This document shows, in pieces, positions 33,165-46,118 of a stretch of DNA of 64,000 bases. The notes below the pieces were generated by a model. The model was not told the origin of the DNA, made no database searches, and saw nothing but the letters and a program-made list of their open reading frames with translations. The stretch covers positions 157,688,199 through 157,752,198 of the forward strand of contig OX235279.1 in assembly GCA_944472155.2 (NCBI GenBank). The letters are read 5' to 3'. This stretch comes from Trichobilharzia szidati. Its lineage: Eukaryota; Platyhelminthes; Trematoda; Strigeidida; Schistosomatidae. A program made the position numbers and the translations under genes. Position 1 is the first letter of the stretch, and each line of letters opens with the position of its first letter.

Positions 33165-33375
33165 ATTGGCAATTCCATACATATATATATATATATAAAT
33201 GAAGGAAAAAGTTGTGTGAGTAACTTGATATGATTATGAGCAATAATTTGTGCTCGAAACGTCATCAGTTAATATTACTGTGTAACACTGTGTGATTTAT
33301 TAAAATAAAATCTTATCCATAATGGAGTTACACTCTACCACAGTGCCCAAGTTTTATACTTATATCAGTATTGTC
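33165..33375 (+). mobile_element. PLE terminal repeat with hammerhead-like motif
   Basis: Follows an (AT)n run (33178-33198). It contains the hammerhead-like segment 33222-33270, then 'cactgtgtgatttattaaaa', 'cttatccataatggagttac' and 'accacagtgcccaagtttta'. It is the inverse of 11747-11930. Assignment to PLEs rests on the directly abutting GAAAC-GTC signature known for PLE hammerheads; no PLE coding region is adjacent here. Confidence 0.6.
33222..33270 (+). ncRNA. Minimal hammerhead-like motif, degraded CTGATGA box
   Basis: AACTTGAT (33222-33229) pairs with ATCAGTT (33264-33270) as stem I with one bulge. GAGCA/TGCTC (33238-33242, 33251-33255) forms stem II. GAAAC (33256-33260) is followed at once by GTC, so stem III is two base pairs with no loop and would need a dimer. 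The box between stems I and II reads atgattat where CTGATGA is expected. Probably inactive. Confidence 0.6.
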
Positions 33376-33619
33376 TTTCACTCTGAACAGCTTTTGGTCT
33401 AATTTCACTTATCCCTATTTATTATTTGAATTCAGTACATGTATATTTCGCAATGTTTAATTCTTTCTTATCAAAGTTCTCGCCGTTTTTCATCATGTTT
33501 TCATTGCTTTCTAATCCTGTTAATTTTACAACCCTTTACAAGATCTGTAAACTCTGTGAACTAATTTGTGTGTCACACAACCTATTTTATTGTTGCTTGT
33601 TACTGAACTGTCATTACTA

Positions 33620-34690
33620 TTATTTTTATTATTCCCTTGGGTTCCGAGTGGAACATAGGGCTTCAACAACACATGTCTACTTTGTTCTATTTTCTCCTGT
33701 CCTCTTTACCTGGGTTCACGACTGTCCATAAACTCTAGTCTCCTCCTACTACTCCTCACACGATCTCCTCTATATCATATTCGCATCAACGACCCACTCG
33801 TCACTTCCCATTCGAATCCCACTCGAGCGATAGCCTGCATCAGGCGCTATGTCATTCGACGATTTCCTCAATGTATTCCTAGTCCACCCCCATTTTCTGA
33901 GATATATTTGTTGAGCAATCCGCTCTTCGTTGGTTTGTTCCCAGTCAGCCAGAGTTACTTGTTGCTAACTCTTTCTGGCTGGCCATCTGATCATCAGCAT
34001 GCAGTCATAGAAGAGAGCTGTTGATAAAAGACTGTAGTATCCCGTTGGAAATACTTTTCGTGACGCGCTGGCCAAGTTTCTGAGACACATGGAAGAACTG
34101 ACTGACATGAAATTGGTGTTGAAAATCCGAATCTTGCCGTTTATTCTGAGTGATTGCAGAAGATTTGCAAAATGATTTCAGACTTGTGCAGGTGTATGTT
34201 GCCTTTCCGATTCTGGTTGACTGACTGGCTGGCTTTGACATCTTCATCCGTTCCGCTGGCTATGATCGAAACTATGCTTTCTAGATAAGTTGGTGAAGTG
34301 ACCTCTTTCAAGTTTCTCCTGTTGATGGCAGTTGGTGCTGGTTGTTGTTTCTGTTGTTCTTGTCTTTATCATCTCCGTCTTCTCTATGTTCACTTGGGGT
34401 CGTGTCTTCGCTGCCTGCCTCTTCAGTCAGTTTGTTGGTTTTCCGCTGTAAGACAATGAGCTTTTGTGTGACATTCGACATATATCATCCATGGGCGAAA
34501 TCCAGATCTTCTCGAGTCTTCTTATCGGTCAGTGCAACGAATTCCTTTCTTCTGACTCCAATGCACAGTCTTCTGCATAATCCAGTCCACCACGATTAGG
34601 AATATCATTGTGCATGATAATAGGTAGCCAGCTTGTCTTACTCCTGTCTTCATTCACTTCAAACGCCTCGCTGAGTTTCGCAAACTATGA
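33620..34690 (-). mobile_element. LINE-A 3' half
   Basis: The tail lies at 33620-33660 (reverse complement of gttccactcggaacccaagg). The C-terminus, thumb and polyglutamine region (about 34340) follow, then motif C (reverse complement near 34490), ending at the NGKLSE-like region (about 34680). 33905-34480 is nearly identical to 5810-6360, but the flanks differ, so these are separate insertions of one subfamily. Confidence 0.75.
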
Positions 34691-35089
34691 TTAGAATCGT
34701 AAAAATTCAATCGCGTTTCACATTATTGATTATTATTATTGCTATTATGAGAAGCATTCACATCGAATAATTTCAAGTTTCTCTAAAAAGGATAATATGT
34801 ATACGGTTATACAGTTTGATAAATAATAATAAATTCGTTCAGAAGAATCTCACCGTTGAATATTTTCTGCCTAATTTCACAACGGGATTTATTTAATTGT
34901 GAATATATTTATGGGTAATAAAACTTGTCTTATGACAAGAAAAAGGTCAAATTCTAGGTTAATGAAACAAATGATATTCACACAAATTAATAACCAATCA
35001 CAGCAAAGAACATGAAGTCACTCAAGAGTGCAAATACACCTTCCTGAAAAGCACGAAGCCTACATTTAGAGCTTCCTGGTGATTGTCTA

Positions 35090-35250
35090 CAACCATCTAA
35101 TAACTACAATTCAGAATGAACTGTGATATCGAGCCACTTGAAATGGTGGCCACATTGCAAACTTGACTAGTGGAATTCACTCTCGGTCAAAAAACAAAGG
35201 ACTGGACATATGACAGTAGTTGCTGCCTAGTGTCCAATCAAAGATAGTTA
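35090..35250 (+). mobile_element. Hammerhead SINE 3' part
   Basis: Matches the 3' half of the 351-bp SINE unit: 'aaccatctaataac', 'tggtggccacattgcaaac', 'actggacata', 'ctagtgtccaatc'. The ribozyme part is absent. Confidence 0.6.
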
Positions 35251-35929
35251 TATCGTTCACGAAGAATTCAAAAACCAAGCTTACTTCTTAGTAAAGTATG
35301 CTGTCTAGTAATGTTGTCTAGAAAGAGAACCGTGAAAGCTGCCTCACAATTAAACCGCAACTCAGATCATAGAACACAATCACATAAAAATTGTGACTTA
35401 GTATGTTTTTAGCATTCAGAAGTTTATAAAAAGGAAGCTGAGAGCCAAAACACACAAGTCGAGTAAAGAACTTGTAAAAGACATGGCTCTCGTAGCCATA
35501 ACACCATGGCGTTTGAAATGGTACATGCAGAAGATTCGAGTTTCAGTGAAGGCATCATCGCTTACTCAGTGGACGGGCGTGGATGTACTATCAGATGATA
35601 AGTTTCGAAAGGGATGAAAAGCAAGTGGATGGGAATTCCAGTGCTAGCAGCTAACATCAACCAATAAAATATATTTTGCTAACTTATAGACTGTATTGAC
35701 TAAACCAACTATATAAGAAATCCTATTTAACGACTATTCGTCTGAATGTTACTCAGCTGTTAGATATCACTGACTGCAATCCTGCTGTGACTCAGATTCT
35801 TGTTTCGTCTTGTTTAAGCCATCATTAATTTCATCCTGCAAGTTCACGGGGAGGAAAAATAATCATTCACAAGTGAAAGTGTGCGTTTTGACAAAGTCCT
35901 CTCATTTGCGAACAGAAGGTTTTATTCTT

Positions 35930-36190
35930 ACAACAGTTTTATTGCTTTGACGATGAATTGTATCCCGTGAAGATAGGTATCCCTGAAGATCTAAATTTCG
36001 CAGATGATGTGTATGTGTGTTATGTCGTAGAAACTTGAAAATTTAAAAGTTATCAGAAGAGATGTGCAGCAAAGACAGGACTTCAGGTGGACACGGAAAA
36101 CAAAGGGATGATGGAGGTATGTAACCCACTAACCACAAACACCAGTCACCATCATTTGCTGAAATCTAAATGGGTCACTATCTTAGATAT
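35930..36190 (+). mobile_element. LINE-A RT fragment with FADD box
   Basis: EDLNFADDVYVC (about 35981-36016) is motif C, followed by AAKTGLQVDTENKG and a decayed segment where other copies have polyglutamine. Flanks are unrecognised. Confidence 0.65.
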
Positions 36191-36194
36191 AAGA

Positions 36195-36330
36195 GGAGAA
36201 CTTGGTCACTGTGGTAGGATATAATTTCACTATGCAGAAAGCTTATTCGACAAAGTTTCAGTGTTCTACAGTAACATTTTCTAGTGACGCTTCCAGCACA
36301 ATTTATTATATCATCAGACAGGCCTTCGAT
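36195..36330 (-). mobile_element. PLE terminal repeat, decayed
   Basis: Contains 'aacttggtcactgtggtag', 'ttcagtgttctacagtaaca' and 'ctagtgacgcttccagcaca', aligning with 11747-11880. Minus strand near 36320 shows CTGATGATA and, downstream, GGAAGC-GTC in place of GAAAC-GTC. Confidence 0.5.
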
Positions 36331-36549
36331 TAGATACTAAACAGGAGGTGACCAACTAGGCTCGGCAACATAGGTGACATGCAGGAGATGATGTTGTGGG
36401 GAAATGAAGGCTTAAGGGCGATTATGGAGGGAAATAAAACAAACCGCAGAGGATAGGGTGAACTGAAGATTTCCCCGTCTGAAACCTATGTTACATTCGG
36501 GATCCCACGGATGAATAAATAAATAAATAACCACATAAAATATACATTT

Positions 36550-36737
36550 ATTTTTTTAATTTTGATTACAGCTTGATTCCACACCGTCTTTTCACTACAA
36601 GTATGATATTCAGCATGGATATCGGTAGCCCAAATTTCAGGCCGACCATAGATATCGGGTGTGCGCCGGCAGGGGATCGAAACCCGGACCATGTGCATGG
36701 TCGGCGAGAGTCCTAACCACTGTGCCACCGACGCACA
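36550..36737 (-). mobile_element. SINE-A (tRNA-derived)
   Basis: Full-length minus-strand copy: head 'gtcggtggcacagtggttag' near 36710-36735, B-box-like 'gggtttcgatccc', body 'cgatatctatggtcggcctg', and tail ending in AT-rich sequence at about 36550. Confidence 0.8.
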
Positions 36738-37369
36738 AATGCTTGTCACCGCCTCGAGGGTGGAGACGAGGTGAGTTGGATATACATAGGCGTTGAAAAG
36801 CACAGAAAAAGAGAACTCTGGAAATCTGTTTCGCATGTTTACTCACAACTGCAATGCAGTGTTTATGTATGACTGTAAGAGCGAAATAACTCATAACCTT
36901 CTAATTTAAACGTGAGCATACTGCCATTGTGACAGATAGTAGACTTCATAAAATCTGATGAATTGGCGAGATATTCATATACATTCCACACCACTATAAA
37001 GTGTCATGCGGATTGAAGACAGATATTTTCAAAACTTTATATGAAATAGATATATTCATCGACTCTATCTGGTCTCCATTCAGGCCAACTCTCTAGACTG
37101 TTTCGATTTCATAACAAATTCTGAACATGCTTTTATCAGATTTGAATTTATTTTATTTTCATCAGGTTTTAATCGAAACATGATTATTGCATTTAATGAT
37201 GATATTAATAATCTTTTGGTAACGTAAATTTAAAAATGAAAAAGTCTGTTTAAACGTTTAAAACAAAAATAAGCAACAAAAATCAAATTCCATGTTTGAA
37301 AAACTGTAAAGATTTATGTTTACTGACTGAGTTTTATTCATCCTATATGTATATAAAGTAATTCAGTGT

Positions 37370-37775
37370 TAGAGCGTCACAAAAGGTATTTCTAAGAGGC
37401 TGGGAGAAATATTTTACTAACTGCTGCCTTAGCTGTATACTGAAGATCAGATGGCCAGCTGGAAAGAATAGGTAACTAGGGTCTCTGTCATAGGACTAGC
37501 CAAGAACCTGCCAATCTAAAAAGTAACCAAAGGAAATGAAAATGGACTAGACATGCATTCAGGAGACCATTGAATGATATCGCAAAACAGGGTATCGGGT
37601 GGAAGCCGAATGGGAAGCGATGAGTTGAAAAGATTATGCGAAGGGGAGGAGATAGAAGCTTGTAGGCAATCGTGGAGCTAGTTGGAAGTAATGCCAGATG
37701 ACCAAGTAGAATGGAGGTGTTCCGGCAAAGCCCTGTGTCCCACTTGAAATGCAAAAGAGGAATAATAATAATGTC
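37370..37775 (+). mobile_element. LINE-A C-terminal fragment
   Basis: 'ctgtatactgaagatcagatgg' is equivalent to the ILKIRWP segment. DIAKQGIGWKPNGKR-like coding follows (about 37575), then 'gccctgtgtcccacttgaaa' and an AATAAT tail at about 37760. Several frameshifts. Confidence 0.65.
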
Positions 37776-38549
37776 AACGTTTTCAGTGGTCAGACTATTA
37801 AATCAACGCAAAATCTATCACACAAAGACTAGTCGTTCTGAACTAGTAAAAGACATTCAAAACAGCACAGAGCAAAATAACTGAAAACTGACAGGATTAT
37901 TTCAGCATGGGAATATAAGAGTAAATAGATTCTACAAAGTTCTAATAAGTGAATACAGCTGTATTGGTAAGATGCATTTTCTCGGCTGTCACATTTAACA
38001 TTGATAACCATCTTAGTCGGGTAGATTACGTTTCCACAACTTGGCTTATATTGACGTAATTGTGTTCTCTGAACTAGATGGTTTAAATACGAACCATTCA
38101 TTGTCTTTCTAGACGACGTCTATAGTTTGGAGTTAGCTTTTCGAGCTCTCCACGAGTTCATCAAACACCTCTCCTGATAACCTTGGTTACGACTGTTTGT
38201 TTCTGTATATTTTATCACGCTTTAGTCCACTTGCTGCTGATTATCTTGTTGACCTAAAAGTCTACCTTTTGTTCGAGTGATTTCCTTTTTTGTTGAATCA
38301 TAAGTTTTCTCTACATCAATTTGTCTGTTGACGGCAAATTAGTTTAAGTGCCAGGCTTCTAGAATCTCTCTAGAAGTTTTGCTGTTTTTTTTCTTCTAGA
38401 ATTTGTACATCCACCCTGTGTAATTTGTGTTTTTAGTTGTCTACAGGCACTGATATGTGGGAATGGATACTATGTTTTTTGATTGCTAGGTTATGTACTT
38501 TGGTGCGAAGATGAAGAGGGCATCCACTCTAAGCAGCATGATGTTCCTC

Positions 38550-39045
38550 ATAGATGTTGCAGTTTACCTTCTTTTGTCTCCTTAATATGCTGAACCTTTC
38601 GACTGAAATAGTTAATAGATTGAGGTGATTTTGATGGTTTTTGCCTGACATCTGTCTCAGAAGGTTTCACCGGTCTTGAAGTGATTTTAGAACTATTCAC
38701 CGTGCATGGCAGGAGTACTTTTATTGGATACATTGGAGTTGGTTGGCTAGGTTGAGGATAGACACCTCTTGATGAATTTTCATGGATATTGATTTTTATT
38801 GAGTAAAACCATAAGATATTTCTCTTCGATTCTCTTTAAGGCAAGGCTCTTCTAAACAATGTCTGTATGCAACACTCCTTTTGTGTGCTGTTGGGCTGTT
38901 GGCGTTTTAATGCAGTTTTTGATCTGAATCTTTGAGTTTCTAAGTTTCTTGTGGTTTTTTGCTCGGCTAAGACATCTAGAAGTGGAATTTCATTCTTGAT
39001 TTCCTGTTGTCTACTGAACACATAGATAATAACATTCATTGCTAA
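38550..39045 (-). mobile_element. Penelope-like element fragment
   Basis: Minus strand from 39039: EIKNEIPLLDVLAEQKT, LETQRFRSKTALK and CIQTLFRRALP. This is the conserved post-motif-C stretch of PLE reverse transcriptases (I-PFLDV and TLFRRA-type blocks). The downstream part is decayed. Confidence 0.65.
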
Positions 39046-39849
39046 GGTCAGACAAACTGTAAGTGACCAACTTTACCGCGCTACTACTACTACTATTATT
39101 ACTAATTCTATCAAAATAAACTTCCTATTCTTAGAAATATAAATAAAATGGCAATGCTGATAAACGGTTGAAAATGTTCAACAGAATATGCGATTAAATT
39201 TCATAAAATCAATTAATTAAATATTTACCTAATCGATATTATTTAATCCAATTTAAAATTATCACAAAAATAAAGAAAAAAGTTAAATGAAACTATTTAA
39301 GGAACCAAGTTTTTTCCTACTTTGGGGTTCGCCATACTGGATCTAACCTAATCCTCAATGCATACGTGTGTGTATATGATAGATGGTATTCTCACTGAGA
39401 GTCGATCCCAACCAGCTTCCGTTGCTTCAAAATACCCAAGTAAGTCTCAGTAGGAACAGCACCACTTGCCAGTTGACGAGTGTCAGATAGAATGAAACAC
39501 ACCTCTTGAGTTCCACTGCCAGCACTCACCATTAACTCTGTGTCGAATCACGTTCACTATCAGACATCGTCAAAATATCTATACTGAGAAGCACCGATTT
39601 GTCAACAGAGACATCGTGTATTTCCGTCTGATATTGATTGTAATCAGTCATCGGGAAGTAGGAAGTTAATTTAAACGCCATAATTTATTTGGCTGATAAG
39701 AAAGGATTAAAACTACTGCTACGTTTTTCACTCAGCATACATACACACAAAGGGCTGAACATAATTGTATGCGATATCATAGGTACATTTCCGCATGCGT
39801 CACAGATAATCATTGCAGCTAAACTGATCAATACTGCTCAGTTATGAAT

Positions 39850-40500
39850 CTGTGAATGGATGCTCCCGATCAACGTGGAGAAATGCTCAACCATGCATAT
39901 TGGACATACAAGCATCAGCTCCTACGAACTAGAGCACATAACATCCCCATCATTTCAGACTCATTTGGATTTAGATGTCATGGTAAGTCACGATTTAAAA
40001 AATACAGCACACTGTACCCCTGTGGCAGCACGTAGTTTCAGATCTTTATGGGGAATTCGCAGAGCCTTTACTAGAATCAACAGAGATATATTCACCTCCT
40101 CATATACATCTTTGGTGAGGTCTAGACTGGAAAGCTGTATGCAGACAGCTAGTCCTTGTCTTAAAGGGGACTCACATATTCTAGAAAGGGTTCAAAGGAA
40201 GGTAACACCTATTATTCTTGGCGTGACTAATTTATAATACGAGGATACACCAGACAGTTTAAATCTCTTCTCCCTATCATACCGTAGGCAGAGAGAAGAT
40301 ATAATGACATTGTTTAAAATTTTTAATTTTAGAGGACATAGAAGGAGCCTTCAATAGCCAAGAAGAAACTGTATTGCTTTGGAGTACTGGTTCTCATGCC
40401 GAGTTATCAACTCATGGAACCGACACCCAGAAGAATTGGTGTCAGCGCTCTCAAGCAACTCATTCAAGAACACAGAAATTTACTAGAAAAGGATTAACAT
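39850..40500 (+). mobile_element. L2/CR1-like LINE RT C-terminal fragment
   Basis: Coding from 39860: LPINVEKCSTMHIGH, VMVSHDLKNTAHC, SLWGIRRAFTRIN, TSSYTSLVRSRLESCMQT, LERVQRKVTPIILG, stop. It then continues as YEDTPDSLNLFSLSYRRQRE and NSWNRHPEELVSA to about 40497. This is the pattern of the RT thumb and tail of L2/CR1-like LINEs, distinct from the CR1 family at 17.5, 31.9 and 57.9 kb. Only one stop separates the two halves. Confidence 0.7.
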
Positions 40501-40883
40501 AGACTGCAAGCCTACTGTCCTCAATTAACAAATCTGAAATCATTGAATACCGTTAAATTTTCCCGCATGTCACTACACTGTAATGGATCGCTTAGACCCA
40601 AAATGATTATTTATGCTATTTGATATTAACAGTCGTTTGATAAAGTTTGTTGGGAAGTCGTAAAACCAGTCCTCTTAGTTACTCGCAGCCGTCAGTAAAT
40701 TCATTTAGAAATAGTAGGTGATGACTCCAATGGAAGATTCAAACTTGCGTCTCGTCCTAGCTGTGTTAAATGGCCCAGGTGGTATTTAAGCCTTCCTGCT
40801 AGCCTCTCATCTAACCATCCAACTTTAAACACAATGTGTTGCAATAGCTGATCTTTTCCTACCATTTGTGACCACACTGATAA

Positions 40884-42810
40884 CTAGACTGATAGAATGA
40901 AGCCAGTACTAAGGAATAGAGGAATAACTGTAGCAACACTTGCGATAACACTCGCACGAGTAGATCCAGTGTAAATGTGTATATCTATGAGCCTGCGATA
41001 CCGTGTAAGCGAATGTATGCACGGTAAATGTAGAGGTTGGACTAGTTTCTTTTGAACATACAGCTCCAATTTTTCAATGCATATGGCGAGGACTTCTTCA
41101 GTACAAAATAGTCGAGAACACACTGCCCTTGGTAGATTTTTTTGCTTCTTTTGTGAATGACTCTGAATGATGAGTCAGTTGAGATGCCGTGACAGGTGTT
41201 GACGAGGTATTCAGTTGTGACGCTTCTGACTTAACCAGTGCCTCTTCTTAGCACCCATGCTGCGTAATGTTCTCTAATACGTTTTCATGGGGTCCTCATT
41301 AGAAAGATCTATGTACCTAGCTCTGCACGAGCAGGTGAACTGATATAGTCATATGTGGGGCTTTGTGCTCCAGAATGCTTAGAAGCAGTGGGCGGCTAGA
41401 GAATATCACTCCTAGATTTGCTGCAGGAAAAATCTTCTTTAGGAAACTGGGGATTCTTTGCTTAAGGATATCTGCAGCCAAGTGTCCCCCGAGGTGTTCT
41501 TTTTTGGCAATGAAGTGCATTCTTTTCTTTTTGACTTTGGTTTCATATTCTTCTACACGAAACGTGCTGGGTATCCATCTTCAGCCAGAATATTTTTGAG
41601 AAATAAAAGCTCTTCTTCTTCCAAGCAGTCACTGCTGTAAATTCTTCTAATACGGTGAGCCGGTGGAATGATAAGAGCTCTTTTTCAACAGACAGGTATC
41701 CAAATTTAGAAGTTTGTCAATGGGCCATTCCATGATGGTTCTCTGTGGATACGTCTCTTCAGAGTTCCATCATCTCTTCTTGTCAATTAGACGTCCAGAA
41801 ATGGAATCTTTGATTTATTTTCAACTTCCATTGTGAATTTAATTGAAGGCTGACAGTTATTAAACTCTTGTAAGATACAATTTAAATTGGAATCATCTTG
41901 ACAAACTATAAAAGTGTCCGTATACCTTTTGTAAAATGACAATTTGTCTATTGTCGATTTTAAAATCCCATTTTCCAAACTGACCATAAAGCGGTCTGCC
42001 AAAATTAGGCCAATGGGTGAGCCCATGGCAACCCCATCTTTCTGTCTATAAATATCGTCGTTGAAGGTAAATTGGACAATAAAGATGCATCTCAATAAAA
42101 CTTTTTCAGAAATGAGGTTGGTATTCCGATGCCCAGATTCTTGTCCTTCATATATTTGTACAGGAAAAAGATTGTTTTCTGTGGGTGGCACATTGGTAAA
42201 TAGAGATTCTGCGTACAGTTATAACACACGTTCACCACTTACATTCAAATCTTTTATGCATTCAATAAATTTAAAAGTGTCTTGGAAAGAGTACTTAATT
42301 AGTTGGTGTCATACTGGCTGTAGCATTTCGGAAAACCATTTGGCCATTGGGTGGTATGGTGATCCCGATACATCTGAAATTGGTCATATTGGCCGACCAG
42401 CTTTGTGCACCTTTGGTACACTATAGAGTAGTAGAAAAACTGATCCTGCTGGTCTTAGGCGTTGAAAACGTTCTTCAGTTATGAGATAGTCCTGCTTAAT
42501 TCTACTGAGAACGTCTGCCAGTTGCTGCTCCATCACTGCGGTCTTATTATTCTCGTTGTTTGTCTTGGAGAATTTGCTGTTATCAGAGATCAAGGTTGTC
42601 AATTATTATTGATGTATACACCTCTATGCATGGGGACTACTTCCAAATCTTTGCCTGGATATGTAGTGATTAGATCTTTATTGTATCTCAGTTCTTTGTG
42701 GTGCTGTTTACACCCCTTTGTAAGGAGGTATCGGACTTCGTTCCGATTTACGTCCTGGCTACTAAGCACTACTAACTGACACGATTTATTTTTAACTACT
42801 AATATCACTC
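40884..42810 (-). mobile_element. Penelope-like element, RT to GIY-YIG, decayed
   Basis: Minus strand in order: ELRYNKDLITTYPGKDLEVV (about 42700), YSVPKVHKAGRPI (42390), YRQKDGVAMGSPIGLILADR (about 42030), FYKRYTDTFIV (motif C with TDT for the usual VDD), FTMEVENKSKIPFLDV (41790), then FLKKIFPAANLGVIFSSRP (41430). ARYID takes the place of the GIY-YIG signature (about 41300). LELYVQKKLVQPLHLPC follows at about 41030. Long and in order, but the catalytic boxes are mutated and frames are broken. Confidence 0.75.
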
Positions 42811-43309
42811 AATCAGTAGTACATATATGCAATCAAGCTATTTTGTTTGATATTTTTGATTACCATCTATGAAACTAGTGTCAAGTAGACTGCATAAATT
42901 GCAATCTCAATATTCGTAGGATTTCCACAGGAATTATACATTCAGCCATACGTTACCTAGTCCGAATACATGAAGACAAAATTTCTGAGGACCATTAAAT
43001 AAGATGGAGCTTTTCGTTATTTGATGGACGCTGACTAGCAAGGGGTTCAAGGATGCACATTTCATCCTGTTTGGGACCCCTTAGCTGGATGTGTCTGTAT
43101 TTACAGTGAGTGAGTGATTTCCTCCCCAATGATACTGTAACCCAGAGGCTTCTGTTTTAAATGCAAAAGAGTTATCCACTTGGAGCTTTTCCACAGAACC
43201 TTTCCTCCACTAATTAGTTATCACTATTATTATCATTATCCAGACACACAGAATATCCGGGTTCGACTCCTGACTAGTGCACTCCTAAGCCTCGTTTAAT
43301 TTTCTAGTC

Positions 43310-43440
43310 AGTAGTAAGCCAGGAAGAAAGGGAAAGTTGCACGAGAGGCTAGCCAATCTACACCATAAAAACATCGTGGCTACTAGTGATATGTTAAAGC
43401 CTGAAGCCCGCACTAGGAATTCAAAGAATTAAAAAAAGTA
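43310..43440 (+). repeat. Dispersed repeat (family H), second copy
   Basis: See 28320-28560; shares 'ctagtcagtagtaagcc'-like, 'cacgagaggctagcc' and 'catcgtggctactag' blocks, ending in 'ggaattcaaagaattaaaaa'. Confidence 0.4.
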
Positions 43441-43989
43441 AGCAATTATTCATCCTTTGCATTCAGTAGCATTTCATTCGGTCTTTGCCCATCACTTTCA
43501 ATAGATTCCCCAGACTTCAAATGATCTTATCCATGTCCAACTCGTGTCTTCTAATTCGCTTTCTACTCGAAAGACCTTTCTTGTGTGTAGTGTCAACTGC
43601 GTATCTCCTTCTTAGTCCTGTCTCCAATCAATCCATTTCTATTTCGCTCTGCATATTTATTGGTTGCACAACAAATTTTCGTTGACTGGTTCGCTTCACT
43701 GCCAGTGCTTCTTATTGCATCTCCTTACTGGTCGATTAAATAACTAGCGACAGATAATTAACTGTGACAACCAACCATTTACAGGTTTATCTTATAATAA
43801 TGAGGTATGCAGAAAATTCACTTGCATACAGCCCGCATTAATTATAATAATCAATAAATTCACAGAATGGTGTAATCCGTGCCCTGTTGTTTTGGTGAAT
43901 AGTAGAATATTTTAATTATACCTACATTCAAAATAAATATATAGTCAGCTGTTGAGAAAGATGGAGATAATTACATGAATAATATACCG

Positions 43990-44940
43990 GATTTTTTAAG
44001 TACGTGTATCAAACTATCTTCGAAGTGAAGGCAGGGGGAAGACAAGGCTGCTTACTGTCCATAGGTGATTTTTATGGTTGTGGTTGACTGGATCACGGAG
44101 GCGACCGTGGGAAGTAAGGAAACAAGCGTACGCTGGGCTGATAAGGCGACCCTAGAAGATCTAGGTTAATTTATGTCTCACGTAGCAAAATCTGAAAGAT
44201 TTACATGCAGAAAAACACACTTATTTAGGAAGGCAGCGAACAAATGACTTCCGGTGAATATACGTAAGATAGAGATGATGAAGATCCGCGGTCGCCTACA
44301 ACATACCCTATCGCCAATGAGAGAATTCCAAATAGAGTCACCTCTTTTACTTACGCATCTAGGCAACACATATGAGGATGTTAAAGTCAGTCAGGATCGC
44401 ATCAGGAAAGCAGAACAGACATTTGTTACTCTAAAATCGGTGTGCAGATCAACAGTACATAGTACGAGGGAAAAGATCCGAGTAATCCTAAGCACTAATA
44501 TCAGCTTAGTTGGTGTTTCTATATGGTTCAGAAACTTGGTGCATGCATCAGAAAAAGCTGCTGTAGGCTTGCAGCAATACCTGCACCTTTGATACTAAAA
44601 ATAAGATGGTCAGGCAGAAAGGATAATCAATAAAGCACTTTGGTATCGCTGTGAACCAGCCACAACTACACAGAAGGAAATGGAGATTGACTGAACGTTG
44701 GCTGAGGAGAGACATTGAAGTAACATCACAGAGTAGTCAGGCTCTTGAGTAGAACCCGAATAGCAAGAGATAATTTGGCCTCGGATTCAAGTGTATCATG
44801 GAGGAGGCCATATGTGGGGGGAGGAAGAGGAAACTATAGCTTGTGGGTAGTCGTGAAGCCAGTTGAATCAAGAGTAACGGAGATATGCTGCTGAGGCCAT
44901 ATTTTCCACTTGGCACACAAGGAAAGAATCATAATAAATG
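43990..44940 (+). mobile_element. LINE-A fragment, old
   Basis: Starts at decayed motif B ('gaagacaaggctgctta'), then the VVDWI-like zone. The FADD region and C-terminal parts follow with many stops ('gtttctatatggttcagaaac', 'acccgaatagcaagaga'). It ends 'ccacttggcacacaaggaaa' plus 'aataaat'. Confidence 0.65.
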
Positions 44941-45424
44941 GAAATGAAATGTCCCTCAATACTTATTTGAATTGTGACACGGGTGGCGATGCATCATACA
45001 TCACTGGTGAGAGCTGGTAATATCAACTCCTACTTAGCTTGTCAAATTTCTCTAGGTCGAACAAAATTTCGAACCGGACACTTACGGACTGGGGGTGTAT
45101 GCTATCTACTTTGTTTATTTGTCTTTTCACAATACTGCGTTCAATCAACTTGCTGTTCATAAATAAAAAAGTAAAGCAGATTCATTTCAGGCTCATTTGA
45201 TTCAAAAGACTAAGAAATTAATGGACAAAGAATTTCCTTTTGAATAACTGTCTCTTCGTCAGGTTCCACAGTGATATGCCCATAATAATTAAAACAATAA
45301 AATTGACTCAACAACGCCGACAGATTACAGTTCAGAGGCGTCTGTAAGTGATAATATTGCACCAATATAACACTTAACTGTATATTAAACAAATTAGGGA
45401 AAAATAATACAGAGATGGTGGATT

Positions 45425-45712
45425 TATAGATTCTGTAGCAGGCCAGGGTAGAAATAATGGCTGCACCTGTTTCTCTTGCACGAACAACTCCAGTTTTCTT
45501 AAGCGAATTGGATTGGCCTCTGATGTTTTGAGTGCTTGGTATCCAAAGGCCGTTGGTAATTGATTTGGTACCCGACAGATGATGTGAAGAGAATTTTCAT
45601 TACTAGCATCATGGCACACTTGGACAAGGTGACCTAATGCCAAACTATCGACAGTTTTTAGTACACCTTTATTTGGCCACACTAGTCGGTGTTCTCGAGC
45701 ACAAAAAACCAA
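45425..45712 (-). mobile_element. PLE C-terminal (GIY-YIG downstream) fragment
   Basis: Minus strand: LALGHLVQVCHDA, IICRVPNQLPTAFGYQALKT and LRKLELFVQEKQVQPLFLPW. The ending matches LYVQKKLVQPLHLPC in the PLE at 41.0 kb, so both are tails of the same PLE group. Confidence 0.6.
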
Positions 45713-46118
45713 CTTTCTAGAGCAACGGTCAATATAACTGACTCCAGAAGAGCAGTGGGACTGAAATACAGTTTAAGTGCTTCTTCCATAAGTTGAGGAA
45801 CCACAACTATTCATGTGGAAAATATGATCTATAGAGTACCAGGATTAAAAATTCCTTGGATGAATTTTTTCAGCTTACTTTTTATATTACTTCACTTGGT
45901 ATGTTGCTTTTGAACTGCACTCACATGTATACGAACGCTTCGTGTTTGGAGATGCAGAATAGTTCCCTATCGACTTTCTTACTCAAATTCTAGTATCTTA
46001 ATTTATCTAATCTTCTATTGATGCATATCATCACTTTCGAAATGTAATCTACTGTCATTGTTGATTCAATGCTATTTAGGGAGGGAAATTAATATTTTGA
46101 TAGAGAAAGAAAGACCAG

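Noticed and set aside
36315..36330. CTGATGA on the minus strand as an active hammerhead
   Set aside because: The downstream GAAA is mutated (GGAAGC) and stem II cannot form; kept only as a decayed PLE terminal repeat.
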